From assembly GCA_036745875.1 (NCBI GenBank), contig DAIOFH010000049.1, positions 1 to 26,308 of the forward strand: a stretch of 26,308 nucleotides of DNA. Direction: 5' to 3'. A program made the position numbers and the translations under genes. Of this stretch, positions 1-7,654 are shown piece by piece. How positions within the stretch are numbered: the stretch's first letter is position 1; the number at the start of each line of letters is the position of its first letter. The stretch is from DAIOFH01 sp036745875 (GTDB lineage Bacteria; Planctomycetota; SZUA-567). The notes beneath the pieces were generated by a model. The model saw only the letters and a list, made by a program, of their open reading frames with translations. It did no database searches and was not told where the DNA came from.

Positions 1-53
1 ACTGGAGGTACATGGTTTTGCAAACCATTGCCTTACCACTTGGCTACGCCGCC
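1..53 (-). tRNA. tRNA-Cys (GCA), 3' part cut off by the window edge
   Basis: Read on the minus strand, the RNA starts at 53 with GGCGGC and has a D-arm containing AGCCAAGTGGTAAGGC. Its anticodon stem-loop has stem ATGGT/ACCAT and loop TTGCAAA, so the anticodon is GCA (cysteine). The variable loop follows, and the window ends before the T-arm, the acceptor 3' strand and CCA. The sequence closely matches bacterial tRNA-Cys. A plausible promoter lies 43-70 bp upstream. Confidence 0.92.
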
Positions 54-95
54 TTCTTGGTGGGTACTCTCGAACTGTAACAACGCGGAACAAAA

Positions 96-123
96 AGGAT
101 ACCCATACTTTCTACCGCGTCAA
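96..123 (-). promoter_or_regulatory. Probable sigma-70-type promoter for tRNA-Cys
   Basis: On the minus strand, TTGACG (118-123) and TATCCT (96-101) are separated by 16 bp. They match consensus at 5/6 and 4/6 positions. Transcription would begin near 88, about 35 nt before the mature tRNA 5' end. The -35 box overlaps the ribosome binding site of the divergent protease gene (AAGGA at 122-126), so the two divergent signals are packed together. Confidence 0.4.
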
Positions 124-133
124 GGAAAAATCC

Positions 134-889
134 ATGACAAAATTCGACTTCATCTCGGATGATTTTGCCCCTGGCGTGTCGCCTGGTTTCCAGGCCAGGG
201 ATTTATTGCGCTTCTTCCTTGTCGACGCGATCATCACCCTGTCCCTTCGGCTGTTATATTATCATAACCTGTTGCCAAGCATGGATGTGTATGTACTTCT
301 TAACCTTGGAGGCAAACTGCTCCTCGCGGCCTATATGGTCTGGCTCATCTCCGACCGCCCGGGCGGCTGGCAGGCGGCGGGTCTCACCCGCGCCGGCCGG
401 TGGTGGGCATGGCCTCTCGCCATTGTGATCCTCGCTGCGGCGATGCCGTTGTTGCTGCGGCTCGACCTCCTGAACATCATGCTCCTTCAGCGCGGGTTCG
501 CTTTTTTCGGCTTCCTGTACGTACCGACCCCGCAAGACGTCAGCCTGCTGATTTTCAGCGACCTGCTCTCGCCGTGGGTGCGCATCGTTTTACTGGCGTT
601 CGCCATCCTGTTCGGGCCGTTCCTGGAAGAGCTCGCCTTCCGGGGCGTCGGCATGGAAGGGTATCTCAAAACCGGCGGCGCGTTCAGGGCTGTTTTCTGG
701 ACCAGCGTCCTTTTCAGCATATATCACTATGACGCGGCGCGCCTCTTGCCACTGGCGCTCCTCGGAGCGGTTTTTGCCGTCGCCCGCCTGCTTTCCAGGA
801 GTTTCTGGTGTTCCCTGTTCGCCCATGTGGCATACAACACCTTTGTCCTCTATATCATGGCGAGGGACTACGGGTTTTTTGAAAAATAA
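134..889 (+). CDS. CPBP-family intramembrane metalloprotease (CAAX protease-like)
   Basis: A 251-residue multi-pass membrane protein. Hydrophobic segments lie around residues 23-48, 52-72, 91-118, 148-164, 186-198, 203-220 and 226-242. The family motif EExxxR is present (E165, E166, R170), followed by H198 in SIYHYD and by H231xxxN235. Together these are the usual glutamyl protease or metal-site residues of the CPBP (Abi/Rce1-like) family. The family includes prenyl-protein proteases and bacteriocin self-immunity proteins, but the substrate here is unknown. The start ATG has AAGGA 7 nt upstream. The gene stands alone, between a divergent tRNA and a convergent ABC operon, and ends directly at a shared terminator hairpin. 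Family assignment is firm; biological role is not. Confidence 0.85.
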   Translation: MTKFDFISDDFAPGVSPGFQARDLLRFFLVDAIITLSLRLLYYHNLLPSMDVYVLLNLGGKLLLAAYMVWLISDRPGGWQAAGLTRAGRWWAWPLAIVILAAAMPLLLRLDLLNIMLLQRGFAFFGFLYVPTPQDVSLLIFSDLLSPWVRIVLLAFAILFGPFLEELAFRGVGMEGYLKTGGAFRAVFWTSVLFSIYHYDAARLLPLALLGAVFAVARLLSRSFWCSLFAHVAYNTFVLYIMARDYGFFEK

Positions 890-918
890 GCTGGGGAAGC
901 CCCTTCGGCCTCCCCAGC
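890..918. terminator. Bidirectional intrinsic terminator between convergent genes
   Basis: GCTGGGGA (890-897) pairs perfectly with TCCCCAGC (911-918), and GCC/GGC can extend the stem inward with a bulge. Read on the minus strand the hairpin is followed by TTATTTTTC, a reasonable uridine tail for the ABC operon ending at 958. On the plus strand the hairpin starts right after the protease stop codon and is followed by ATTCTC, a weaker tail. The location between convergent genes supports the call. Confidence 0.65.
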
Positions 919-957
919 ATTCTCATGCTCATGTCGGCGGCACAACGCCAATCGACC

Positions 958-1902
958 CTAGTCCGGCAGCTTGATGCGGGAATAGTAGCCGTCGACGTTG
1001 TTCCTGGTGACCAGCTCGAACGGGATGTTGGTGCGTTCGATCTTCCCGCCGCGGGCGGCGCGTACAGCCATGTCCAGAGCGCCCTTGCCCTGGCCGATAG
1101 CGTCCTGGAAGCAGGTGGCGTCGAGTTCGCCGGCCTTCACCGAGTCAAGCGCATCCTTGATGGCGTCGATGCCGGCGATGATGATGACGTCCTTTTTCCC
1201 TGCCGCCTTTACCGCCTCGAGGGCTCCCAGGGCCATGCCGTCGTTCTGGCAGAGGATGGCGTCGATCTGGTTCCCGGAGGTCAGGAGGTTTTCCACCTGG
1301 GTCATGGCCTGGTCGCGCTGCCAGTTGGCGGTCTGGTCGTAGACGACCTTGATGCCGGGGTTCTGTTTCAGGATCTTGTCGTATCCGGCGAACCTGCCTT
1401 GTTCGGCGAAATGGCCGAGGGGGCCGCGGAGAATGGCGATGTTGCCTTTGCCTTTCAGCGAGTCGACGATGAACTTGGCTTCGATTTCCCCGCCGTTCTC
1501 GTTTTCCGAGCCGACCCAGACCTGGCCGACGTTTTCGGAGACGTCCGCGCTGCAGGCGATGATGGGAATGCCTGCCTTGACGACCGACTCCACCGCCGGC
1601 GTAAGGGCATTGGCGTCCGTCGGGCAAATGATGACGGCGTCGACCTTCTGGGCGATGAAGCTGTCCAGCTGGGACGACTGTTTGTCGGGTTTGCCTTCGC
1701 CGTCGTTGATGATGAGGGTGACGTTGTCGTATTCCTTGAGCTGGATTTCCATGGCGCCCTTGAGCATGGCCATGAATTCTTCCGACATGTTCTGCAGGGT
1801 GCAGCCGATGACGATCTTCTTGTCGCCGGCCTGAACCGCAAAAATACAACCAAGCGCCAACACCAGAGCCATGGCCAATGCCATCAACCTACCAGTCTTC
1901 AT
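958..1902 (-). CDS. CUT2-family sugar/polyol ABC transporter, periplasmic substrate-binding protein
   Basis: A 314-residue type I periplasmic binding protein (RbsB-like, PF13407 class) that captures a sugar or polyol for the permease and ATPase encoded upstream. An N-terminal signal peptide covers about residues 1-25, with likely cleavage at AVQA before GDKK. The mature part keeps the family pattern: an early KIVIGCTLQN strand, ICPTDANAL in the first lobe, then QTANWQRDQAM, CQNDGMALGA and AGIDAIKDA around the ligand cleft. The QTANW and NDGMALGA blocks resemble inositol/ribose-type binders, so a pentose or cyclitol is plausible but unproven. I chose ATG at 1902 because GGAGGA lies just upstream; an upstream in-frame TTG at 1917 is less likely. 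It is the last gene of the operon, which ends at the 890-918 hairpin. Confidence 0.88.
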   Translation of the reverse strand: MKTGRLMALAMALVLALGCIFAVQAGDKKIVIGCTLQNMSEEFMAMLKGAMEIQLKEYDNVTLIINDGEGKPDKQSSQLDSFIAQKVDAVIICPTDANALTPAVESVVKAGIPIIACSADVSENVGQVWVGSENENGGEIEAKFIVDSLKGKGNIAILRGPLGHFAEQGRFAGYDKILKQNPGIKVVYDQTANWQRDQAMTQVENLLTSGNQIDAILCQNDGMALGALEAVKAAGKKDVIIIAGIDAIKDALDSVKAGELDATCFQDAIGQGKGALDMAVRAARGGKIERTNIPFELVTRNNVDGYYSRIKLPD

Positions 1903-1938
1903 ATGATTCCTCCGCAAATTGCAATTCCAATTCGTCAG

Positions 1939-1957
1939 TAACGGCCCGTTGCCGTAA
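1939..1957 (-). promoter_or_regulatory. Intercistronic stem-loop before the binding-protein gene
   Basis: ACGGC (1941-1945) and GCCGT (1951-1955) form a short GC-rich hairpin in the 70-nt gap between permease and binding-protein genes. There is no uridine run, so it is not a standard terminator. Such stem-loops often stabilise the mRNA of highly expressed binding proteins; that role here is inferred. Confidence 0.3.
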
Positions 1958-1972
1958 TACCGTCCAATCTTT

Positions 1973-2932
1973 TTAATCTTTCCGGTCCAACAGCACCGCG
2001 ATGAGGATGATGAGGCCTTTAATGATCTGCTGCCAATAGGCGGAGACGTTGAGGATGTCGAGGCCGTTGGAGATGGTGCCTATGATAAGCGCGCCAACGA
2101 GCGTGCCGATGACGTTGCCGCGCCCGCCGTCCATGCTGGTGCCGCCGATGACCGCGGCGGCGATCGCGTCAAGTTCATAGCCCTGGCCGAGGATGGGTGT
2201 GGCGGAATTGAGGCGGGCCGCCAGGACGACGCCGACGAGGGCGGAGAGGGCGCCGGAAAAGACATAGGCGAATATCTTCACCGAATCCACCTTGATGCCG
2301 GAGGCGCTGGCCGACTGCTCGTTGCCGCCGACGGCGTAGATGTAACGGCCGAGCCGCAGGTGGCTGAGGATGACATAGGTGACCAGGGTCACCAGCGCCA
2401 TGATGTAGATGGGGACCGGGATGCCGAAAATAAATTCCGCGCCGATGAACTTGAACGCTGGTTGCAGGCCGGTTACCGGCCTGCCTGTGGTATAGAGCTG
2501 GGCGACGCCGCGGGCTATCGTCATCATGACTAGGGTGGCGATGAAGGGCGGGCGTTTCCCCTTGGTAATGACGAGGCCGCTGAGAAAACCGCACAGCGCG
2601 CCGATGGCGAGGGCGATCAGGACGGCGAGGAATACCGGCAAAAGCGGGGAATTCGCCTTGACCAGGCTTGCCGCGACGACGGCGGCGAGGGCAAGCACGG
2701 AACCGACCGACAGGTCGATCCCTCCCGTGATGATGACGACGGTCATGCCCATGGCGAGGATGGCGTTGAAGGAGACCTGACGGAGAATATTGATTATGTT
2801 CACCGGCGACAGGAAAACCGCATTTTGCGTGGCGAAGAAAATGCACATGATCGCGAAGGCGATGTAAATTCCGAAGCGGGACAATTCGCTTATCTTGATT
2901 TGTTTTGCCTGCTCCGGCTTGTTGGCGCTCAT
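1973..2932 (-). CDS. CUT2-family sugar ABC transporter permease (RbsC-like)
   Basis: A 319-residue inner-membrane permease with about eight to ten hydrophobic segments (BPD_transp_2 family, PF02653). It shows the CUT2 permease signature GGIDLSVGSVLALAA in its first third, FIATLVMMTIARG in the middle, and AAAVIGGTSMDGGRGNVIGT near the C-terminus, the region that contacts the ATPase. Length matches RbsC-type proteins. It would form a homodimeric channel in this operon, which has only one permease gene. A GGAG sits 8 nt before the ATG. It lies 50 bp downstream of the ATPase gene and 70 bp upstream of the binding-protein gene on the same strand. Confidence 0.9.
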   Translation of the reverse strand: MSANKPEQAKQIKISELSRFGIYIAFAIMCIFFATQNAVFLSPVNIINILRQVSFNAILAMGMTVVIITGGIDLSVGSVLALAAVVAASLVKANSPLLPVFLAVLIALAIGALCGFLSGLVITKGKRPPFIATLVMMTIARGVAQLYTTGRPVTGLQPAFKFIGAEFIFGIPVPIYIMALVTLVTYVILSHLRLGRYIYAVGGNEQSASASGIKVDSVKIFAYVFSGALSALVGVVLAARLNSATPILGQGYELDAIAAAVIGGTSMDGGRGNVIGTLVGALIIGTISNGLDILNVSAYWQQIIKGLIILIAVLLDRKD

Positions 2933-2982
2933 AAGAATGTCTCCATATCGCTTTTTGTAAATGGCCGTTCCCTATGGCCGGG

Positions 2983-4482
2983 TCAACTCACCAGTTCCGC
3001 CTGGTTGGTGGCGCAACGCATGATGTCGTGTTGGTTGACGCGTTTGCCGTCCAGGATGCCGGTGACTTTGCCTTCGCAAAGCACCACGACCCTGTCGCTC
3101 ATGCCGATGATTTCCGGCAGTTCGGAAGAGATCATGATGACCGACTTGCCGTTTTGCACCATGCTGGTGATGAGTTTGTAGATTTCCGTTTTTGCGCCGA
3201 TGTCGATGCCGCGCGTGGGTTCGTCCATGATGAGGATGTCGGGGAGGGTCATCAACCATTTGGCAAGGACGACCTTTTGCTGGTTGCCGCCGGAAAGAGA
3301 AACGACCGGGGTGCGCCGCGACGATACCTTGATGTTGAGTTCGCCGATCATCCTGTCTACCGCCTGGGATTCGAGCCTGCGGTTGACGACGCGCATGCGG
3401 ATGAACTCCTTGATGTTGCAGATGCTGATATTGAAGCCGGTGGAGTTTTTCAGGTTCAGTCCGAGCAGTTTCCTGTCCTCCGGAATGAGGGCTATGCCGT
3501 ATTTCTGCGCGTCGTGCGGACCGCGGATGGCAACTTCCCGGCCGCCGATGAAGATCTGGCCCGCATCCGCCTGCCGCAACCCGAAAATCGTTTCCGCAAC
3601 TTCCGTCCTCCCCGCCCCCATCAAGCCGGAAATGCCCAATATCTCATTCTGGTGCAGGGTGAAGCCGACATCCTCGAACAGACCGGCCTTGGTGAGGCCG
3701 CGCACTTCGAGAACCGGTTCGCCGATGGGCACCTGCACTTTGTGGTATATCTGATGGATGTCGCGGCCGATCATCATGGAGATGAGGCTGTCCTTGTCCA
3801 TGTCCTTGGCCTGGACGGTACCGACGAGGATGCCGTCGCGGAGGACGGTAATGACGTCGGCGACGCGGAAGATTTCGTCGAGTTTGTGGGATATGAAGAC
3901 GATGGCGACGCCGCGATCCTTGAGCATGAAGATCAGGTTGTAGAGCTTTTCTATTTCCTTGTTGCTGAGGGCGGAGGTCGGCTCGTCCATTATGAGTATT
4001 TCCGACCGGTACGACACTGCCTTGGCTATTTCGACCAGTTGCATCTGCGCGGTGCTCAGCTGGCGCATGACGCGGCGGGGATTGAGTTCGATCCCGATAA
4101 GGCCGAAGAGTTCCTGCGTGTCGCGGTTGAGTTTGGAATGGTCGATGGTGCCCAAGCCGGTCAACGGTTCGCGGCCGAGGAAAATATTCTGCGCGATGGT
4201 GAGGTGGGGCACCGGCAGCAGTTCCTGGTGGATCATGGATATGCGGTGGTCGATGGCGTCCCTGGGGCTGGCGAAACGCGTTTCCTTGCCGTCGAGTATG
4301 ATCCGCCCGGAATCCTGCTGGTACAGGCCGGCCACTATTTTCATCAGGGTGGACTTGCCTGCGCCGTTTTCGCCGATGACGACATGGATTTCTCCCCGCC
4401 GGATGTCGACGGAGACGTCGTCCAGGGCCTGGACGGTGTGGAAACGCTTGCTGATGTTCCTGAGTTCCAGAAATGCGGCCAT
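2983..4482 (-). CDS. CUT2-family sugar ABC transporter, double-domain ATPase (RbsA/MglA-like)
   Basis: A 499-residue tandem ATPase that powers sugar import at the inner membrane. The first nucleotide-binding domain has Walker A GENGAGKST (residues 37-45), a signature region LSTAQMQLVEIAKA and Walker B LIMDEPTSAL. The second has the degenerate Walker A GLMGAGRTE, then LSGGNQQKVVLAKW and LIMDEPTRGID. This asymmetry is the hallmark of RbsA/MglA/XylG ATPases, and the length is near the 501 residues of RbsA. I chose the ATG at 4482 because AGGA lies about 8 nt upstream and domain homology begins at once; the frame stays open to 4566 without homology. It is the first gene of the minus-strand operon and faces a second CUT2 operon across a shared promoter region. 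Confidence 0.9.
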   Translation of the reverse strand: MAAFLELRNISKRFHTVQALDDVSVDIRRGEIHVVIGENGAGKSTLMKIVAGLYQQDSGRIILDGKETRFASPRDAIDHRISMIHQELLPVPHLTIAQNIFLGREPLTGLGTIDHSKLNRDTQELFGLIGIELNPRRVMRQLSTAQMQLVEIAKAVSYRSEILIMDEPTSALSNKEIEKLYNLIFMLKDRGVAIVFISHKLDEIFRVADVITVLRDGILVGTVQAKDMDKDSLISMMIGRDIHQIYHKVQVPIGEPVLEVRGLTKAGLFEDVGFTLHQNEILGISGLMGAGRTEVAETIFGLRQADAGQIFIGGREVAIRGPHDAQKYGIALIPEDRKLLGLNLKNSTGFNISICNIKEFIRMRVVNRRLESQAVDRMIGELNIKVSSRRTPVVSLSGGNQQKVVLAKWLMTLPDILIMDEPTRGIDIGAKTEIYKLITSMVQNGKSVIMISSELPEIIGMSDRVVVLCEGKVTGILDGKRVNQHDIMRCATNQAELVS

Positions 4483-4632
4483 GTTTTTTTCCTGTCTTCT
4501 TTGCGCAAATTCCAAAGGGAGTATACGGTATGCCCGGCGTTTCCGCGTTGGAATCGCTATGGTCAAACATGGAGGGTTTTTGGCATTTTTCGGATTTGAA
4601 CGGCAATCTGCATAATTTTATTGAGGAGATGG

Positions 4633-4659
4633 ATTATCGCATTGAAATAATATTGTCCA
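4633..4659 (-). promoter_or_regulatory. Candidate promoter for the minus-strand CUT2 operon
   Basis: On the minus strand, TGGACA (4654-4659, 5/6 to consensus) and GATAAT (4633-4638, 5/6) are 15 bp apart, slightly short of the ideal 17. It lies about 150 bp before the ATPase start, in the most AT-rich part of the gap. Confidence 0.35.
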
Positions 4660-4765
4660 AGTTTTTCGTTTGATTTTCACATCCGCCACGGCGACGGCGC
4701 GCATTTCGAAAAATAACCCAAGTTTTGCCCTTGCCCGGTGCAACGCGCATCGTCCCGCGAGGCAC

Positions 4766-4771
4766 TATAAT
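4766..4771 (+). promoter_or_regulatory. Perfect -10 box (TATAAT) upstream of the second CUT2 operon
   Basis: TATAAT is followed by ACAATGG, with a predicted start about 30 nt before the ATPase ATG. No recognisable -35 hexamer lies 16-18 bp upstream (the bases there are ACGCGC or similar). A perfect -10 without a -35 suggests dependence on an activator, for which the AraC-type regulator at 11736-13295 is a candidate. That link is inference. Confidence 0.4.
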
Positions 4772-4808
4772 ACAATGGAAATATTACCCGAAGACAAGGA
4801 TCCGGAAA

Positions 4809-6374
4809 ATGACCGCAGTCAGCGACGGCATCATCACCCTCACCAGGGTCAACAAGGGCTTGTACGACCTGGGCGGAAAAACCCTGAATAAAAACGTCAA
4901 GGTCCTCACTGATATCGATTTTTCCCTGGACCGCGGCGAAGTCCATGTTCTTCTGGGAGAGAACGGCGCGGGGAAGTCGTCGCTTGTGAAGATGATCTGC
5001 GGCGCGATTCAGCCTGATTCCGGTACGGTCAGCATCGAAGGCGAGCAGATCGCCGACAATGACCCGCAGAAAGCCCTTTCGTCCGGCGTCGCCATCGTAT
5101 CGCAGGAATTCAGCCTGTGCCCCAACCTTACCGTGGCGGAGAACATATCCCTCGGCCGCGAAAGCGTCAAGGGCGGCGGGTTCCTTGACGCGCAGGCGAT
5201 GACCAGGCTGGCGGAGAAACAGCTGGCACGCCTGAACGCCTCATACATCAATCCGGCGAGGAAAGTGAAAAACCTCGCCGTAGCCGAGCAGCAACTTGTG
5301 GAAATCGCCAAGGCCCTGTCGGCGGAGCCGAAGGTCCTGATCCTCGATGAGCCGACGTCCGCCCTTACGGACAACCAGGTCGAGATGCTTTTCAAGGTCG
5401 TCCGCGCGCTCAGGGACGAGGGCGTAAGCATGATTTACATCACCCACAAGCTGAAGGAAATTTTTGAAATCGGCAACCGGGTGACGGTGCTCCGCGACGG
5501 CAAGACCATCAGGACGCTGCCGGTGGCTGAAATCGAGAACGTCGACGAGATGATCCAGCTCATGATCGGGTCGAAATTGGAAAACCTGTTCCATAAGGAA
5601 ACATGCAACATAGGCGATGTCGCTCTCGAAGTGAAGGCGATGCGGGCCGAGGCGGGGGACGCCGCGATCGACCTGGAACTGCGCCAGGGGGAGATCGTAG
5701 GCCTGGCCGGCATCGTCGGTGCGGGGCGAACGGAACTTGCCCGCCGTATCTTTGGAATCGACGACTACTCCTCCGGGACAGTGAAAGTTTTCGGCACGCC
5801 GTTGCCGAAAAACAACCCGAAAGCCGCGATTGTGGCCGGGCTCGGTTTTATCCCGGAAGACCGGAAGCGTCAGGGCATAGTGCCCCTCATGTCCGTGGCC
5901 GAGAACATGTGCCATGTCTCCATGCGCAAAATGGCCAAAAAAGGATTTGTCAGCCGCCGTTCGCGTATCGCCCTCGCCACGTCTTATGTTAAAAGCCTCA
6001 AGGTCGTGGCGGCATCGCTCGCTCAGGAAATACGCTACCTCAGCGGCGGCAACCAGCAGAAAGTCATTGTAGGCAAATGGTTGTCGGCGAATTCGCGGAT
6101 CATCATCTTTGACGAACCGACGCGCGGCATCGATGTTGGGGCGAAATCGGCGATCTACCAGATCATGGTGCAGCTGGCGAAGCAGGGCGCATCCATCCTG
6201 ATGATTTCCTCCGAGCTGCAGGAAATAGTAGGCATGAGCGACCGCGTCTATGTCATGCGGAACAACCGGGTCGCCAAGACGCTCGTCGGCGGTGAAATAA
6301 GCGGCGAGGCGATTTTGCATTACGCCATGGGCGGGGACGAGCTAAGAGTTAAGAGCGAAGAGTTGACAGTGTAA
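4809..6374 (+). CDS. CUT2-family sugar ABC transporter, double-domain ATPase (second system)
   Basis: A 521-residue tandem ATPase. The first domain has Walker A GENGAGKSS (residues 50-58), then LAVAEQQLVEIAKA and VLILDEPTSAL. The second has the degenerate GIVGAGRTE, then LSGGNQQKVIVGKW and IIFDEPTRGIDVGAK. It is only moderately similar to the ATPase of the divergent operon, so the two systems are not a recent duplication. I chose ATG at 4809, preceded by AAGGA with 8-nt spacing; the frame is open upstream to 4725 but lacks homology. The extreme C-terminus (LRVKSEELTV) is encoded by the left arm of a hairpin repeat that also occurs after the last gene of the operon. This tail is probably a repeat-derived extension rather than a conserved part of the enzyme. 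Confidence 0.9.
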   Translation: MTAVSDGIITLTRVNKGLYDLGGKTLNKNVKVLTDIDFSLDRGEVHVLLGENGAGKSSLVKMICGAIQPDSGTVSIEGEQIADNDPQKALSSGVAIVSQEFSLCPNLTVAENISLGRESVKGGGFLDAQAMTRLAEKQLARLNASYINPARKVKNLAVAEQQLVEIAKALSAEPKVLILDEPTSALTDNQVEMLFKVVRALRDEGVSMIYITHKLKEIFEIGNRVTVLRDGKTIRTLPVAEIENVDEMIQLMIGSKLENLFHKETCNIGDVALEVKAMRAEAGDAAIDLELRQGEIVGLAGIVGAGRTELARRIFGIDDYSSGTVKVFGTPLPKNNPKAAIVAGLGFIPEDRKRQGIVPLMSVAENMCHVSMRKMAKKGFVSRRSRIALATSYVKSLKVVAASLAQEIRYLSGGNQQKVIVGKWLSANSRIIIFDEPTRGIDVGAKSAIYQIMVQLAKQGASILMISSELQEIVGMSDRVYVMRNNRVAKTLVGGEISGEAILHYAMGGDELRVKSEELTV

Positions 6375-6406
6375 CTTTTTCACTCTTCGTTCTTAACTCA
6401 TAACTT
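6346..6406. repeat. Dispersed hairpin repeat, copy 1, overlapping the ATPase stop codon
   Basis: GAGTTAAGAGCGAAGAGT (6346-6363) pairs with ACTCTTCGTTCTTAACTC (6382-6399) with one mismatch across an 18-nt loop. The 26-nt right arm (6381-6406) matches 24 of 26 positions of the right arm at 9840-9865. It begins within the coding end of the ATPase gene and may act as an mRNA-stabilising or partial termination structure before the binding-protein gene. Confidence 0.7.
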
Positions 6407-6468
6407 GAATAATTGTTCCGGCATGTTGCCGGATTGTCTGGATTCGTGCTGGATATAAGGAGATCGGG

Positions 6469-7422
6469 ATGTTGAAAGTCATTGCCAAATTAATGGCACT
6501 CGTGTTGGTTGCCTGTTTGTTCCACACCGCGCATGCCGCCGACGGCAAGAAACCGAAAGTCGCCGTTGTGGTCAAGACCCTCACCGGCGACGTCTTCCAG
6601 CTCAAAATGGCGGAAGCTGCCCGCGACCGGGCCATCGACCTCGGCGCCGACGCGGCGATCTACCAGGCCGGAGGCCAGACCGCCGTCCAGAAGATGGTCC
6701 AGATCGTCGAGGACCTGATCAGCCAGCGTACGGACATCATCGTCATCAGCCCCCTGGATTCCAAGGCCGTCGTTCCCGTCTTCCGCGAAGCCAAGGAAGC
6801 CGGCATCACCATCGTCTGCATGGACCAGGTCGCGGAAGGCGACGATTACGTGACCTTCATCTCAACGGACAACTACGCCGCAGCAGCCCTAGGCGCGGAA
6901 TTCGCCAAGACCGCCCTCGGCAACAAGGGAAAAGTGGTGGTCATCGAAGGCGCTCCCGGCAGTTCCGTCGGCGACGACCGCAAGAACGGCTTCAAGGACA
7001 ACGTCGTCAAGGGTTCGGACATCAAGATCGTCGCATCCCAGTCCGGCTTCTGGACCAACGAAAAAGCCATGGACGCGACCTCCAACATCCTCCAGGCCAA
7101 CCCCGATGTCGACCTCATCTTCTCCTGCTCCGACGGCATGACCGGCGGCATTCTCGAAGCGATCAAGCTTGCGGGCAAGGAAGGCAAGATCAAGGTCATC
7201 AGCTTCGACGGCTCCAAGTTCGGCATCGAACTCATCAAGGACGGCAAGATCATCGCCGACGTCGCGCAGTTCCCGATCAAGATCGGCCGCATGGCTTCGG
7301 AAACGGGCATCGGCGTTTACAACAAGACGATCGACCCGAAGTCGCTCCCGAAGTTCATCGATTCCGGAACCAAACTGATCACCCCGGAAAACGCGGATGA
7401 ATCCTTGGCGGATGCGTTCTAA
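6469..7422 (+). CDS. CUT2-family sugar ABC transporter, substrate-binding protein (second system)
   Basis: A 317-residue periplasmic binding protein of the RbsB-like family. The N-terminus is a signal peptide of about 23 residues. Either signal peptidase I cuts at AHA before ADGKK, or the embedded LVAC (residues 13-16, a good lipobox) makes it a lipoprotein. The mature chain has VAVVVKTLTGDVFQLKM, then IIVISPLDSKAVVP, FISTDNYAAAALGAEF, VVVIEGAPGSS and SCSDGMTGGILEA, all typical positions around the sugar cleft. AAGGAG is placed 6 nt before the ATG. It differs clearly from the binding protein at 958-1902, so the two importers probably take different ligands. The substrate cannot be named from sequence. 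Confidence 0.88.
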   Translation: MLKVIAKLMALVLVACLFHTAHAADGKKPKVAVVVKTLTGDVFQLKMAEAARDRAIDLGADAAIYQAGGQTAVQKMVQIVEDLISQRTDIIVISPLDSKAVVPVFREAKEAGITIVCMDQVAEGDDYVTFISTDNYAAAALGAEFAKTALGNKGKVVVIEGAPGSSVGDDRKNGFKDNVVKGSDIKIVASQSGFWTNEKAMDATSNILQANPDVDLIFSCSDGMTGGILEAIKLAGKEGKIKVISFDGSKFGIELIKDGKIIADVAQFPIKIGRMASETGIGVYNKTIDPKSLPKFIDSGTKLITPENADESLADAF

Positions 7423-7654
7423 AGAATTTCAAGAATTTTTGCGGCAATTGGGGTTGGGCGCTGGAAGGGGCGCTGTGACTTTCCTCCGGTTGCCTGGCGA
7501 AATGCCGTGCACGCGGCTGGAGGCGGCCAACTCCGTATCATCGCGAAAATTTTAACATGCTCCGATATAACCATTCTCCGCCTGCCCGCGTCCCGGATGT
7601 GCCTCTCGCGGCGCCGGGGCGCTGGCAGGCTTACTCGCAAGGAATCCCGCGTTT

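Larger units (their letters stand above)
4483..4808. other. Divergent promoter region between the two CUT2 operons
   Basis: A 326-bp gap without a credible gene. It has AT-rich patches, notably 4608-4680, in an otherwise GC-rich neighbourhood, as expected for promoters. Candidate promoters on each strand are listed separately. I looked for a clear LacI- or AraC-type palindromic operator and did not see a convincing one. The shared location suggests coordinated control of both transporters. Confidence 0.55.

Noticed and set aside
925..1941. A 338-codon plus-strand frame, opposite the first binding protein.
   Set aside because: The frame runs through the terminator region and carries no motif, whereas the minus-strand gene has a signal peptide, a ribosome binding site and conserved blocks.
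2974..4599. A 541-codon open frame on the plus strand, opposite the first ATPase and running into the gap.
   Set aside because: It is a mirror of a well-conserved gene on the other strand, its protein has no recognisable domain, and GC-rich codon bias commonly keeps such frames open.
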